Source of the DNA: Bacillus testis | GTDB taxonomy: Bacteria; Bacillota; Bacilli; Bacillales; DSM-1321 | DNA: 64,000 bases | Assembly (NCBI RefSeq): GCF_001243895.1 | Contig: NZ_LN851186.1 | Coordinates: forward strand, 3,238,981 to 3,302,980 | Direction of reading: 5' to 3' | Part shown: in pieces, positions 44,053 to 53,676 of the stretch | Layout: every line of letters begins with the position of its first letter | Position numbering within the stretch: position 1 is the stretch's first letter | The notes under the pieces: model-generated | What the model was told of the DNA's origin: nothing | Database searches by the model: none | Seen by the model: only the letters and a program-made list of their open reading frames with translations | Translations under genes and position numbers: made by a program

Positions 44053-45624
44053 TCATTGCTTTATAGAAGACTTGCCATCATACTGCTCGCGTAGCTGCCT
44101 TTTTAGAATTTTTCCGGTTGATGTACGGGGAAGTTCTGCCGCAAATTCAATTTTCGATGGACGCTTATAACTCGCCAGCCTTCCGCTGCAAAAAGAAATC
44201 AATTCATCTTCCGGCGGCGCTTGCGGATTGAGAGGTACGACCACCGCCACCACCTCTTCCCCCCATTCAAGGCTCGGAACACCGATCACCGCTACATCGG
44301 CTACTCCGGGGTGGTCCATTAAAACGCTTTCAATTTCGGCAGGAGAGATATTTTCCCCTCCTCTAATCACCATGTCGGAACTTCGCCCACAAAGAAACAA
44401 ATAACCATCTTCATCCATCCAGCCCATATCGTTTGTATTCACCCAGCCGTTGACCAGCGTCTCTTCAGAAGCTTCCGGACGATTCCAATAGCCTTTCATG
44501 GCCTTTGCTGTCCTTACATAAACGTTGCCGATTGATTTAGGGGCGGCCGGTTCATTGTCCTCATTCAAAATGAGGATTTCAACATCGGGCAATGGGCGGC
44601 CGACAGAGGCTAACCGCTCCAATTTCTTTTGGTTTTCTTCAGGAGTTCCATTTAACTTATGGTCTTCGGGATCAAGTACACAGACAGTAGAGGTTGTTTC
44701 GGTCATGCCGAATGCATTGGCAAAGGAAACAGTGTCAGGGAATAGCTCTATGGCTTTTTTGATAACAGGCAGTGGCATGGGAGCCGCCCCATAAGAAAGG
44801 CTTTCCAAGGAGTTCATATCTGTAGAAGTGAAGGCAGGGTGATTCATTACTTGACTTAGCATAGTGGGCACTAAAAAGGCATGTGTGGTTTTTTCTTTTT
44901 CGACAGCCTGCAGCCAGCTGCCGGCATCGAATTGGCTGAGAAGGATCATCCTTCGCCCAGAGTAGATGCAATTGCAAAGGCTAGTGGCACCTGCGATATG
45001 ATAGCTCGGTACACAGATAAGGGAGGACCCTTTGGGCGTGCCGTCGCAAGCTTCGGAATGGTTCATGACATAGGATGTCAACTGCCCATAGGTAATCATC
45101 ACTCCCTTAGGCCTGTTAGTCGTACCGCTTGTATAAAGCAGAATGGCCAAATCGCTGTTATCCACATCGGCAAAGCCTTCCATCGGTATCACTGCGCTGG
45201 CCAAGGCTTCTTCATACTCCAGGCCGATCGGATGATGACCCCCTATACAAATCACTTTAGCAATATCAGTGCCTGTAAGGGTTGGTGACACCAAGTCCGC
45301 ATATCTTTTTTCGATAACCAGCCATTTCACGCCTGCGTCTCTGATCATGTATTCGAGCTCATCAGCCTTGGCGCGGTAATTAATAGGCACGATGGATGCT
45401 CCAAGCTGAAAAGCAGCAAAGAATGTCTCAAGCGTTTCCGACCCGCCGGTTGCAATGAACCCGATCCGGTCGCCAGGCTGTGCGCCATAAGAAGAAAGAA
45501 CAGACGCTAAGCGATTCGTCCTTTCCGTTAGTTCTGAATAAGAAAGCCGTCTATCACCGCAAGTGACGATTTCCTGTTCAGGCATAATGCTTGCAGCGAT
45601 ATCCAGCAATAGGTATGTGTTCAA
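44053..45624 (-). CDS. Acyl-CoA ligase (class I adenylate-forming)
   Basis: Protein of 523 residues that activates a carboxylic acid through an acyl-adenylate to its CoA ester. Motifs: LLYTSGTTNRPKGVMITYGQ (P-loop), FANAFGMTETTSTVC, GWVNTNDMGWMDEDGYLFLCGR, VIRGGENISPAEIESVL and PRTSTGKILKRQL (catalytic Lys). It is the first gene of the operon and supplies the entry step. Translation begins at TTG behind GAGGAGGGAAAGGA. The substrate pocket cannot be read from sequence; medium-chain, cyclic or aromatic acids are all possible. Confidence 0.93.
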   Translation of the reverse strand: MNTYLLLDIAASIMPEQEIVTCGDRRLSYSELTERTNRLASVLSSYGAQPGDRIGFIATGGSETLETFFAAFQLGASIVPINYRAKADELEYMIRDAGVKWLVIEKRYADLVSPTLTGTDIAKVICIGGHHPIGLEYEEALASAVIPMEGFADVDNSDLAILLYTSGTTNRPKGVMITYGQLTSYVMNHSEACDGTPKGSSLICVPSYHIAGATSLCNCIYSGRRMILLSQFDAGSWLQAVEKEKTTHAFLVPTMLSQVMNHPAFTSTDMNSLESLSYGAAPMPLPVIKKAIELFPDTVSFANAFGMTETTSTVCVLDPEDHKLNGTPEENQKKLERLASVGRPLPDVEILILNEDNEPAAPKSIGNVYVRTAKAMKGYWNRPEASEETLVNGWVNTNDMGWMDEDGYLFLCGRSSDMVIRGGENISPAEIESVLMDHPGVADVAVIGVPSLEWGEEVVAVVVPLNPQAPPEDELISFCSGRLASYKRPSKIEFAAELPRTSTGKILKRQLREQYDGKSSIKQ

Positions 45625-45679
45625 TCCTTTCCCTCCTCAATTCCTTTTTTGTCTTTATCTGGATAACCATGTTGCGTTT

Positions 45680-45709
45680 ATAATAATCCAAAATTGCGAA
45701 ATCCGCAAT
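45680..45709 (-). promoter_or_regulatory. Promoter of the CoA operon with palindromic operator
   Basis: Minus strand TTGCGG - 17 bp - TATTAT, about 55 bp before the ligase start. The inverted repeat ATTGCGGATTTCGCAAT (45693-45709) covers the -35 and part of the spacer, an ideal repressor site and probably a target of the IclR protein. Confidence 0.6.
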
Positions 45710-46181
45710 AATATTTATGGATTTTTCTGAATATTAGGATAAATATTATGTAACTTCATTCATATAAGCGATTCTTCTATAATGTCGAAGGGATGGTTTG
45801 AATAATAAAACCAGCGATTGTAGTTGAACCATCGGATACTTACAGGCGCTTGATCTACCTTTGTCTCCACTCCCGTGTTGAAATGGGAGTCTAGCGCCAG
45901 TTAGAATGGGATAAAACCATAAATAAAAAGAGCAAAACGCGATATAAATAACATGGGGGATATTCGGTCCATTGCCGGCATTGGACCCATTAAACATCCT
46001 AACTTAGCGGGGATGTACGTATTCCCCTCTGCTACCCTGCTTGAGAGCGCCCCTAGATTACTATCCAACAATCAAAAATCCTCATGTTTAATGATTTTAC
46101 AAAATAATATCGATTATTTACCTTAATAGTAAAAAAACAAGGAAGTTATTTTAAAATCGTGCTTCTTTTTAAAGGCACAAT
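45710..46181. other. Gap between CoA operon promoter and IS element
   Basis: About 470 bp without a supported gene. It contains a partial copy of the dispersed repeat (45811-45917) and otherwise AT-rich sequence up to the insertion site in the former leuS terminator. Confidence 0.5.
45811..45917. repeat. Dispersed repeat, copy C (right half)
   Basis: GTTGAACCATCGGAT ... GCGCTTGATCT ... CTCCC.TGTTGAA ... GAATGGGATAAAA matches the right half of 10941-11066 in the same orientation. A GGCGCT ... AGCGCC inverted repeat is present. Confidence 0.65.
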
Positions 46182-46214
46182 AAAAGAGGCTGACCATAAA
46201 TGTCAGCCTCTTTT
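46182..46214. repeat. 33-bp direct repeat flanking the IS, left copy
   Basis: Identical in all 33 bases to 47774-47806. It consists of the core of the leuS terminator hairpin (AAAAGAGGCTGAC / GTCAGCCTCTTTT with a CATAAAT loop) and is interpreted as the target-site duplication. Confidence 0.85.
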
Positions 46215-46218
46215 CAGG

Positions 46219-46254
46219 CCGTTGAGAAAGTCTTTTCTCAACGGTTATTTTTTG
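46219..46254 (+). terminator. Hairpin at the IS left end
   Basis: CCGTTGAGAAA / TTTCTCAACGG followed by TTATTTTTTG, upstream of the transposase start. It resembles an intrinsic terminator insulating the transposase from outside promoters. Confidence 0.6.
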
Positions 46255-46310
46255 TTTATTTTTGTGCTTTCCTTCACAATAGAAGTATAGACAAAAGGAG
46301 GCGTTTCATT

Positions 46311-47662
46311 ATGATGGGGTTATATCAAAATCATCGGCAACAACAGGACTTAGTCTCAGTAGAAGAGTTGGTTCCAAAAGATCACTTTTTGCGATTTGTT
46401 GAAGAGAGTATTGATTTTTCCTTTATCGATCAGAAAATCCAGCCATATTATTGTTCCAATAACGGCCGGCCTTCTATTCCGCCTATCCAATTGTTTAAAA
46501 TGATGTTCATCGGCTATTTTTATGGCATCCGTTCGGAACGCCAGTTAGAAAAAGAGATTAAGATGAACATTGCTTATCGCTGGTTTTTAGGCCTTTCCTT
46601 AACGGATAAAGTGCCAGACCATTCCACCATCAGTTTCAATCGGCATACCCGTTTTACGAATACCGCCATTTTTGAGGAAATCTTCGATGAGATTGTCCTT
46701 CAAGCGAAAGAGCACCGCATGGTGGATGGGCGGATTCTGATGACCGATTCTACCCATGTAAAAGCAAATGCCAATAAAAATAAATTCATTCGACAAGCCA
46801 AATCTCCTAAAGTCAGAGCATATATGGACGAACTGGAAGCTGCCGTGCAGGAGGACCGGATCCAACATGGAAAAAAGCGTTAAAGCCTCGCAAAGAGAAA
46901 ACAAAGCAAACGGATGGTGTCAAAAGGGTCAGTAAAACGGATCCTGAAAGTGGTTTTCTCATGAGGGATGGCAAACCGAGAGGCTTTTTCTACTTGGATC
47001 ATCGAACAGTAGACAGTAAATATAATATTGTCACCGATACGTTCGTTACCCCTGGCAATTTGCCTGATAGCGAACCTTATTTGGCGCGCCTCCACGTTCA
47101 AAAAGAGAAATTTGGTTTTCCAATCGAGGCGGTTGCCTTGGATTCCGGCTATTTCACGGGCCATATCTGTAAGCATCTGTGTGAAGAAAACATTTATATG
47201 GTGATGGGATACCGTCGCTTTGGCAATCAGAAAAAGAGTCTGCCCAAACGGAAATTTAAGTATGTGAAGGATCTAGATGCCTTTGTTTGTCCGATGGGAG
47301 TGAAACTTTCTTACAGCACAACCGATCGAGAAGGATATCGACACTATAAAGCTCCAAAGGAACAGTGCCAGAATTGTCCGTTACAAAATGAATGTACGAC
47401 GTCCAAACAAAAACAAAGGGAAATCACCCAGCATATTTGGGAAGAATATAAAGAAGTTGCCCGAGCCAATAAACGGACCGCAATAGGAAAGAAACTCTAT
47501 AAAGCAAGAAGCTATACAATCGAACGAAGCTTTGCGGACGCAAAAGAGCTACATGGCTTTCGATATGCCCGGATGAGAGGGGTGAAGTCTGTCCAAGAGC
47601 AGGCTTATCTCACGGCAGCGTGTCAAAATATGAAAAAAATAGCCCTCCATCTCGCCCAATAA
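46311..47662 (+). CDS. IS1182-family transposase, split by a -1 frame change
   Basis: The first frame (46311-46883) encodes MMGLYQNHRQQQDLVSVEEL ..., with NGRPSIPPIQLFKMMFIGYF, DHSTISFNRH and the catalytic Asp in ILMTDSTHVKANA. It ends in a stop just after A AAA AAG (46871-46877). In the -1 frame the sequence continues to 47662 with FYLDHRTVDSKYNIVTD, VALDSGYFTG, CPLQNECTTSKQ and the DDE Glu region YTIERSFADAKELHGFRYARMRG. Joined, it makes a full-length DDE transposase. Start: AAAAGGAGG. Either programmed frameshifting or an inactivating one-base change. Annotate as frameshifted, possibly functional. Confidence 0.85.
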
Positions 47663-47773
47663 GGGAGGTGGAGGGCTTAAAAACTGAAGAAAAAAAGCAA
47701 ACCGTACAAGGATACAAATAATATCCATATAAAGGAAAGTGGATAGTTATTTAAATGGTTTCTCAACAAGCTG

Positions 47774-47810
47774 AAAAGAGGCTGACCATAAATGTCAGCC
47801 TCTTTTATTG
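47774..47810 (-). terminator. leuS terminator hairpin (right copy of the 33-bp repeat)
   Basis: Minus strand CAATAAAAGAGGCTGAC, then a hairpin closed by GTCAGCCTCTTTT. Before insertion the left flank (46178-46181, CAAT) would have completed a 17-bp perfect stem with ATTG at 47807-47810. Confidence 0.85.
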
Positions 47811-50225
47811 TTAATTCGCTACGATATTCACCAATTTGCCCGGTACAGCAATTACCTTGCGGATAGTCTTGCCGTCAATTTGTTCCTTGATGTCGTTATC
47901 GTCCATTGCTATTTCCTGCATTTGTTCACGTGTGGAATCGGCAGGCACCATTAATTTCGTTTTCACCTTACCATTGATCTGCACGACGATTTCTACTTCA
48001 TCGTCGATTAATTTTGCTTCATCGTAAGCAGGCCATGTTTGGTACGCAATGCTTTCCTGATAACCAAGCTTGCTCCATAATTCTTCTGCAATATGAGGGC
48101 AGATTGGAGACAGCATTTTCACGAAGCCTTCTACATATGCTTTCGGAAGTTCTTCCGCTTTATATGCATCATTGATAAACATCATCAGTTGGGAAATCGC
48201 TGTATTGAAGCGCAATCCCTCGAAATCTTCCGTTACTTTCTTGACTGTCTGATGATAGATTTTTTCCAGCTTGCCGCTATTATCAGTGTCTACAAGCTTT
48301 GAAGTAATTGATCCGTCTTCTTCCACCAACAAACGCCATACACGGTCCAGGAAGCGTCGTGATCCGTCAAGGCCGTTGGTTGACCAAGCAATGCTTGCAT
48401 CCAATGGACCCATGAACATTTCGTACAAGCGGAGTGTGTCAGCTCCGTGTGTCAATAGGATGTCATCCGGATTGACGACATTGCCTTTTGATTTACTCAT
48501 TTTCTCATTGTTTGAACCCAAGATCATCCCTTGGTTATACAAACGTTGGAAAGGCTCTTTTGTCGGAACTACGCCAAGGTCATACAAGAATTTATGCCAG
48601 AAGCGGGCATACAATAAATGAAGGACGGCATGTTCCTGTCCGCCGATATACATATCAACCGGAAGCCATTCTTTTAATTTCTCCGGATCGGCCAATGCTT
48701 CACTGTTATGCGGATCGATATAGCGCAGGAAGTACCAGCTGCTGCCCGCCCATTGAGGCATTGTATTCGTTTCGCGTCTTCCTTTTCGGCCATTCTCATC
48801 TGTCACATTTACCCATTCTTCAATATTAGCAAGAGGTGATTCGCCTGTTCCTGAAGGTCTGATATTAGTTGTTTCAGGCAACGTTAACGGCAGTTCCTCC
48901 AATGGCACGGTTGTACTTGTGCCATCTTCCCAATGGATGACCGGGATTGGCTCTCCCCAATAGCGCTGGCGGCTGAACAGCCAATCGCGCAGGCGGTAGG
49001 TCGTTTTCTTCGTACCGATTCCTTTTTCCTCTAACCAGGCAATCATTTGGTTGATGCCTTCTTCTTTATTCAAGCCATCCAGGAATCCGGAGTTAACATG
49101 GACACCGTCGCCCGTATAAGCTTCTTTTTCCACATCCCCGCCGGCTACAACTTCTTTAATCGGCAGACCGAATACTTTAGCGAATTCATAGTCTCTTTCA
49201 TCATGTGCAGGAACGGCCATGATGGCTCCTGTTCCGTAACTTGCCAGCACATAATCAGCAATCCAGATTGGCATTTTTTCTCCGCTGACCGGATTAATCG
49301 CATAGGCTCCAGTAAAGACGCCTGTTTTTTCCTTGGCCAAATCGGTTCTTTCCAAATCGGATTTGTTTTTCACTTGATCCAAATAAGCTTCTACTGCGGC
49401 CTTTTGCTCCGGAGTTGTAATCTTTTCAACCAAAGCATGTTCAGGGGCCAACACAGCATAAGTGGCACCAAATAATGTATCAGGGCGAGTAGTGAACACC
49501 ACGAAGGTTTCGTCCGTTCCTTCAACCGCAAAGCGGACCTCGGCCCCTTCAGAACGTCCGATCCAATTGCGCTGCATATCTTTCAGGTTTTCCGGCCAAT
49601 CCAATTCTTCCAGATCATCAATCAAACGGTCGGCATAAGCGGTGATGCGAAGCACCCATTGTCTCATCGGACGGCGTTCAACCGGATGGCCTCCGCGTTC
49701 GCTCAAGCCATCAATGACTTCTTCATTCGCAAGGACCGTTCCTAGCGCAGGGCACCAGTTGACCGGCACTTCATCTACATACGCCAATCCTTTTTCATAT
49801 AGCTTGGTGAAGATCCATTGCGTCCACTTGTAGTATTCTGGATCCGTTGTATTAATTTCACGGTCCCAATCATAGGAAAAACCAAGGGATTTGATCTGTC
49901 TTCTGAATGTATTGATGTTATGCTCAGTGAAAGCGGCAGGTGCATTGCCGGTATCCAACGCATACTGTTCAGCCGGCAAACCGAAAGCGTCCCAACCCAT
50001 TGGATGAAGGACATTGTATCCTTGCATTCGCTTCATGCGAGATAGGATGTCCGTTGCCGTATATCCTTCCGGGTGGCCTACGTGAAGGCCGGCACCCGAC
50101 GGATATGGAAACATATCAAGCGCATAAAAATTGTCTTTCTCTTTGTCTTCCGTCGTTTTGAATGTTTTATTCTCTTCCCAATACCGCTGCCATTTTTTCT
50201 CGATATCCTGATGGTTAAAACTCAT
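47811..50225 (-). CDS. leuS: Leucyl-tRNA synthetase
   Basis: Class I aminoacyl-tRNA synthetase of 804 residues, the usual bacterial length. HIGH-type motif in [16 protein letters not shown], an editing domain ([22 protein letters not shown]), and KMSKS in [17 protein letters not shown]. It charges tRNA-Leu. It is preceded by a leucine T-box and followed by a terminator now disrupted by an IS element. Ribosome binding site GGAGGAATTT. Complete and intact. Confidence 0.98.
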   Translation of the reverse strand: MSFNHQDIEKKWQRYWEENKTFKTTEDKEKDNFYALDMFPYPSGAGLHVGHPEGYTATDILSRMKRMQGYNVLHPMGWDAFGLPAEQYALDTGNAPAAFTEHNINTFRRQIKSLGFSYDWDREINTTDPEYYKWTQWIFTKLYEKGLAYVDEVPVNWCPALGTVLANEEVIDGLSERGGHPVERRPMRQWVLRITAYADRLIDDLEELDWPENLKDMQRNWIGRSEGAEVRFAVEGTDETFVVFTTRPDTLFGATYAVLAPEHALVEKITTPEQKAAVEAYLDQVKNKSDLERTDLAKEKTGVFTGAYAINPVSGEKMPIWIADYVLASYGTGAIMAVPAHDERDYEFAKVFGLPIKEVVAGGDVEKEAYTGDGVHVNSGFLDGLNKEEGINQMIAWLEEKGIGTKKTTYRLRDWLFSRQRYWGEPIPVIHWEDGTSTTVPLEELPLTLPETTNIRPSGTGESPLANIEEWVNVTDENGRKGRRETNTMPQWAGSSWYFLRYIDPHNSEALADPEKLKEWLPVDMYIGGQEHAVLHLLYARFWHKFLYDLGVVPTKEPFQRLYNQGMILGSNNEKMSKSKGNVVNPDDILLTHGADTLRLYEMFMGPLDASIAWSTNGLDGSRRFLDRVWRLLVEEDGSITSKLVDTDNSGKLEKIYHQTVKKVTEDFEGLRFNTAISQLMMFINDAYKAEELPKAYVEGFVKMLSPICPHIAEELWSKLGYQESIAYQTWPAYDEAKLIDDEVEIVVQINGKVKTKLMVPADSTREQMQEIAMDDNDIKEQIDGKTIRKVIAVPGKLVNIVAN

Positions 50226-50278
50226 AGAAATTCCTCCTAGTCAGTAAAATTGCCCGATCGTGCTAAGCTAAAAGAATG

Positions 50279-50551
50279 CAAAAAATCCCCTCATCCCAAA
50301 AAGGGACGAGAGGATCTATATTCATATAATCATCCCGCGGTACCACCCTAGTTGACGCTTTTGATAAGCGTCCCGCTCAATAACCTATAACGCGGTTTAG
50401 ACGGCAGATCTTACTGGACTTCATATCTGCGGCTCAAAGGCGAGTTCGCACCAATTCCCGTACCGGCTTTCACCACGCGCCGGCTCTCTGCAACGGTCTT
50501 GTATGTTACTGCTCCTCATCATTGCCTATTCATTCAACTTAAACGATGTTA
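50279..50551 (-). promoter_or_regulatory. Leucine-specific T-box riboswitch
   Basis: Leader of leuS. On the minus strand: an AGTA box (GAGGAGCAGTAA), GGTGAAAGCCGG, specifier codon CTC (Leu) in GCGAACTCGCC at 50442-50444, the T-box AGGGTGGTACCGCGGG at 50334-50349, and terminator ATCCTCTCGTCCC / GGGATGAGGGGAT with a T-run at 50279-50318. Uncharged tRNA-Leu stabilises the antiterminator and switches leuS on. Confidence 0.95.
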
Positions 50552-50557
50552 CATGCT

Positions 50558-50586
50558 ATTTTAGTAAATTTTAGCGCAAAAAGCAA
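50558..50586 (-). promoter_or_regulatory. SigA-type promoter of leuS
   Basis: Minus strand TTGCTT - 17 bp - TAAAAT immediately upstream of the T-box leader. Confidence 0.7.
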
Positions 50587-50631
50587 GTGACTCTAAGTAT
50601 TGCCTGATTCCTAAATTATATTCCAACATAC

Positions 50632-51822
50632 TCATTTGGCGGGAGAATATGTTTCGACTTTTTTCGCATGGAGGATTTTGTCGTAAAGCGTGGTCGTACC
50701 GATGGCTATTACAAACAGCCCCATCAATACGATAAACATCACTTGCATGCCATAGACATCCACCAGGAAGCCGCCAAGAATCGGTCCGACCATTCTGCCT
50801 GCTGTCGCTGTTGAATTGACCACCCCTTGGTAAAATCCTTCTTTGCCCTTGGGCGCCAGTTCATCCGCTATCGTCGGCACGGCCGGCCATACGAGCATTT
50901 CACCGATTGTCAAAATGACCATCGCTGTAATAAAGCCTGAAAAGTCCGTTGCGAACGCGGCGATTATAAAAGAACCGATAAAGATGACCATACCGACAAT
51001 CATCTGCATCTTCACTTTTGTTAGGAATCGCTGAATAGCTTTATTAATGAACGGCTGAGCCAGTACAATCAAGGCGCCGTTCAGTGTCCAAAGCATACTG
51101 TATTGCGTCAACGATATACCGATCTCCTGTGTATAGGACGAAATCGTAGACTGCCATTGTACGTAGCCTACCCAGCATAATAAGTAACCGGCACACACGG
51201 CCATCAACGCATATATCTTGCGCTTATCCCGGACAGGCTTCTGCTCAGGAAGGGCAGTTGCCTGCAAAATACTTCCGCTCTCTAAGTTTCTGTAGGTAAA
51301 CACTACCAGCAAGAAGAAAATCAAGTACATCACCGTATTGGCAACGAAGATATAATCAAATGAAAATGAAGCGATGAAACCGCCGAGCGAAGAACCTAAA
51401 GCCACTCCGACGTTTTGGGAAACATACAGCGCATTAAACGCTTTTCTTCCGCCATCTTTCCAGACGGAGCCGGCCATTGCATACATGGACGGAAAGATAA
51501 GTCCTGAACCAAAGCCGATAATAATCATCCATATTACGTACATTGGCCAGCCATGGTTGATCGTTATGCCGACAAGTGCCAGCATCGTAGTGGCCGCCCC
51601 TACCAATATCGAACGAAAACCGCCAATTTTATCAAATAAAACACCACCCAATAAATTCCCGACCACAGTGGCGAATGCATTAGCCATTAAGACTATACCG
51701 GCCACCGATAGAGATTTACCAAGATAGTTGTGTAAGTAAATCGTATTTAAAGGCCACAAGAAAGAAGAACCCGTCACATTTATGACCATCCCAATGATAA
51801 TCAGCCATAAATTTTTAGGCAT
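50632..51822 (-). CDS. yttB: Major facilitator superfamily transporter YttB
   Basis: Integral-membrane transporter of 396 residues with about 12 helices, matching B. subtilis YttB in length and in its position near leuS. Start MPKNLWLIIIGMVINVTGSS at 51822 is supported by GGGGAGGGGTT; the longer frame upstream has no homology and overlaps the promoter region. An MFS motif A-like loop occurs at LGGVLFDKIGGFR. Probably a drug or metabolite exporter by family; substrate unknown. No terminator is obvious between it and the leuS T-box promoter. Confidence 0.87.
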   Translation of the reverse strand: MPKNLWLIIIGMVINVTGSSFLWPLNTIYLHNYLGKSLSVAGIVLMANAFATVVGNLLGGVLFDKIGGFRSILVGAATTMLALVGITINHGWPMYVIWMIIIGFGSGLIFPSMYAMAGSVWKDGGRKAFNALYVSQNVGVALGSSLGGFIASFSFDYIFVANTVMYLIFFLLVVFTYRNLESGSILQATALPEQKPVRDKRKIYALMAVCAGYLLCWVGYVQWQSTISSYTQEIGISLTQYSMLWTLNGALIVLAQPFINKAIQRFLTKVKMQMIVGMVIFIGSFIIAAFATDFSGFITAMVILTIGEMLVWPAVPTIADELAPKGKEGFYQGVVNSTATAGRMVGPILGGFLVDVYGMQVMFIVLMGLFVIAIGTTTLYDKILHAKKVETYSPAK

Positions 51823-51993
51823 TCCATAACCCCTCCCCTTATTCATATTTCGTAATCCAAAATAGATTGTAATGACATATTGCTTAACTTGCAATTTATT
51901 TTCCTTCAAAACGCCATATTGGTAATTTTCTAATAATTTCCTTTTATACTTTAATACATTAAGTGTTAAAAGGGGCAAATCAATGAAGCAAAC

Positions 51994-52027
51994 CAAAAAA
52001 AGCTGTCCCTGTAGCAGGAACAGCCCT
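51994..52027 (-). terminator. Terminator of the AIM24-family gene
   Basis: Minus strand GGCTGTTCCTG / CAGGGACAGCT followed by TTTTTTT, about 40 bp past the stop. Confidence 0.85.
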
Positions 52028-52066
52028 TCACTTCACCATGTTATATCACTTTTATAAACGGCATGG

Positions 52067-52861
52067 TCAACGATCGCCGCCAAACAAATCAAAGACTCCC
52101 TTGGCCAAACTTCCCTCATCCTTGCTGCCTCCCCTAGAAGGCGCGGCAGCAAATACCCTGCTCGCTAATCTGCTGAATGGAAGAGATTGAATCCAAACGG
52201 TGCCTGGTCCTCTTAAAGTTGCAAAAAACAGCCCTTCACCGCCGAATAATGCTGTCTTAATTCCTTTGACCGTTTCGATATTGTAATCAACACTGCCGGT
52301 CATGGCAACAAGGCAGCCAGTATCCACCCTCAAGGTTTCGCCTGGTTTCAATTCCTTTTTATGAATAGTACCGCCAGCATGTACAAAGGTTAAACCATCG
52401 CCTTCAAGCTTTTGCATGATGAATCCTTCACCACCGAAAAAGCCAGCACCGATTTTCCGCTGGAATTCGATTCCGATCGATACACCTTTTGCAGCAGCAA
52501 GAAATGAATCCTTCTGGCAGATGATCTTGCCTCCATGTTGATTCAAATCCAATGGAATAATTTTACCCGGATAAGGAGCAGCAAACGAAACATGCTTTTT
52601 GCCGGCGCCAGCATTCGTGAAGGCCGTCATAAATAAGCTCTCGCCTGTGATGACACGACGTCCCGCCGAGAATAGCTTGCCCATCAGACCACTGCTTTGG
52701 CTTTCAGATCCATCGCCAAAAATAGTCTCCATCTCAATCTCATCTTCCATCATCATCAGACTGCCCGCTTCCGCTACAACTGTCTCCTGTGGATCAAGCT
52801 CGATTTCAACGAACTGCATGTCATCTCCATACACCTTATAATCGATTTCATGGTTATTCAT
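52067..52861 (-). CDS. AIM24 / TIGR00266-family protein
   Basis: Protein of 264 residues of the AIM24 (DUF124) family: a pseudo-threefold beta-prism rich in Gly ([44 protein letters not shown]). The family is widespread, and its bacterial role is not established. The C-terminus has a low-complexity [13 protein letters not shown] and ends [12 protein letters not shown] 52861 follows GGGGATTTGATC; an upstream TTG two codons earlier is less well placed. Monocistronic by its own terminator. Confidence 0.87.
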   Translation of the reverse strand: MNNHEIDYKVYGDDMQFVEIELDPQETVVAEAGSLMMMEDEIEMETIFGDGSESQSSGLMGKLFSAGRRVITGESLFMTAFTNAGAGKKHVSFAAPYPGKIIPLDLNQHGGKIICQKDSFLAAAKGVSIGIEFQRKIGAGFFGGEGFIMQKLEGDGLTFVHAGGTIHKKELKPGETLRVDTGCLVAMTGSVDYNIETVKGIKTALFGGEGLFFATLRGPGTVWIQSLPFSRLASRVFAAAPSRGGSKDEGSLAKGVFDLFGGDR

Positions 52862-53127
52862 GATCAAATCCCCAATCTCTTAAATTTAATCAATTGCTAT
52901 TTTTATTGTATCCTATCCGTTTTCCCAACTCAAAAAATGATTTTTATATTCAGTTAATATTCTTTTTTAGCAGGCCATTTTTGTACATTTTATGTATTCT
53001 TGCAAGCAACAAGCAGTTTGCTGTATGAAAGAAAAAAGTCTTCACGCTAATTACGATTACTCTTTTTTCTTGATAGATAGCATCCGCAATCCTCCTGGCA
53101 AATTGTCACCGAGAGTGTATCTATTCA
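52862..53127. other. AT-rich gap upstream of the AIM24 gene
   Basis: No supported gene. An eight-codon frame behind AGGAGG (minus strand, near 53049-53087) is too short to claim. The region must contain the promoter of the AIM24 gene, but no clear match was found. Confidence 0.4.
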
Positions 53128-53172
53128 ACAACAAAAAAGAGGCCGTATACAGATTTCTCCGTATGGCCTCCT
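53128..53172 (-). terminator. Terminator of ytzC
   Basis: Minus strand GAGGCCATACGG ... CCGTATACGGCCTC followed by TTTTTTG. Confidence 0.75.
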
Positions 53173-53193
53173 TGCAACAGAAATCCCTGATTT

Positions 53194-53457
53194 TTAATGG
53201 CGAAGCAGAATCATATCATGCTGCATCTGCTCCAGCTGCATTTTCATCCTGTTCAGTTGTTCACGCTGTTGATCATTCGAATTATGAGCCATCATCTGCA
53301 GCTCATTGAGTGCCGTCTGAAGCAATTGCTGACTGTCGATATACGTACTGTCATTGTAATGCTCCTGGCGGGATGCTTCTTCATATTGCTGTTTGGCAAA
53401 GTTGAGTGCTTCCACGCAGTTCTGCAGGCAATGATCCACTGATTGTCTAGTCGCCAA
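53194..53457 (-). CDS. ytzC: DUF2524 protein YtzC
   Basis: Helical, Gln-rich protein of 87 residues (ATRQSVDHCLQNCVEALNFA ... MKMQLEQMQHDMILLRH), matching the small YtzC/DUF2524 family of bacilli. Translation starts at TTG with GGAGGTTGAAGAACG upstream. Two Cys (residues 10 and 14) form CLQNC. Function unknown. Divergent from mnmL, as in B. subtilis. Confidence 0.82.
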   Translation of the reverse strand: MATRQSVDHCLQNCVEALNFAKQQYEEASRQEHYNDSTYIDSQQLLQTALNELQMMAHNSNDQQREQLNRMKMQLEQMQHDMILLRH

Positions 53458-53676
53458 CGTTCTTCAACCTCCTAAGAATTGAACTGTTACAAACCTTAGT
53501 TTATGGAAAGGGATGATTTTTATCCCGTGCTATTTAGCTGCCATACCAGCTCAAGTAGCATCATACAGGAAATCATGTGTAATGGATTATCACCAGATAA
53601 ACGTGTTACAATAATTTTTATGCTGTTCTAATGGTATTTTTACTTAGGATTGATCTATATAAGGAGGTTAACTGAT

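Larger units (their letters stand above)
46215..47773 (+). mobile_element. IS1182-family insertion sequence (about 1.56 kb)
   Basis: Bounded by the 33-bp direct repeats. Imperfect terminal inverted repeats start CAG...GTTGAGAAA at the left end (46215) and the reverse complement of the right end (47773) reads CAG...GTTGAGAAA as well: 12 of the first 15 bases agree. It carries one transposase in two frames. A hairpin followed by a T-run (46219-46254) at the left end would block incoming transcription. Confidence 0.88.

Noticed and set aside
45746..45997. 83-codon minus-strand frame
   Set aside because: It lies within the dispersed repeat (copy C) and shares an FYPIL...FQHGSG peptide with a frame in copy B at 10913-11179 only because the DNA repeat is the same. 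No ribosome binding site.
53049..53087. Eight-codon minus-strand frame behind AGGAGG
   Set aside because: Probably chance; no downstream regulatory structure recognised.
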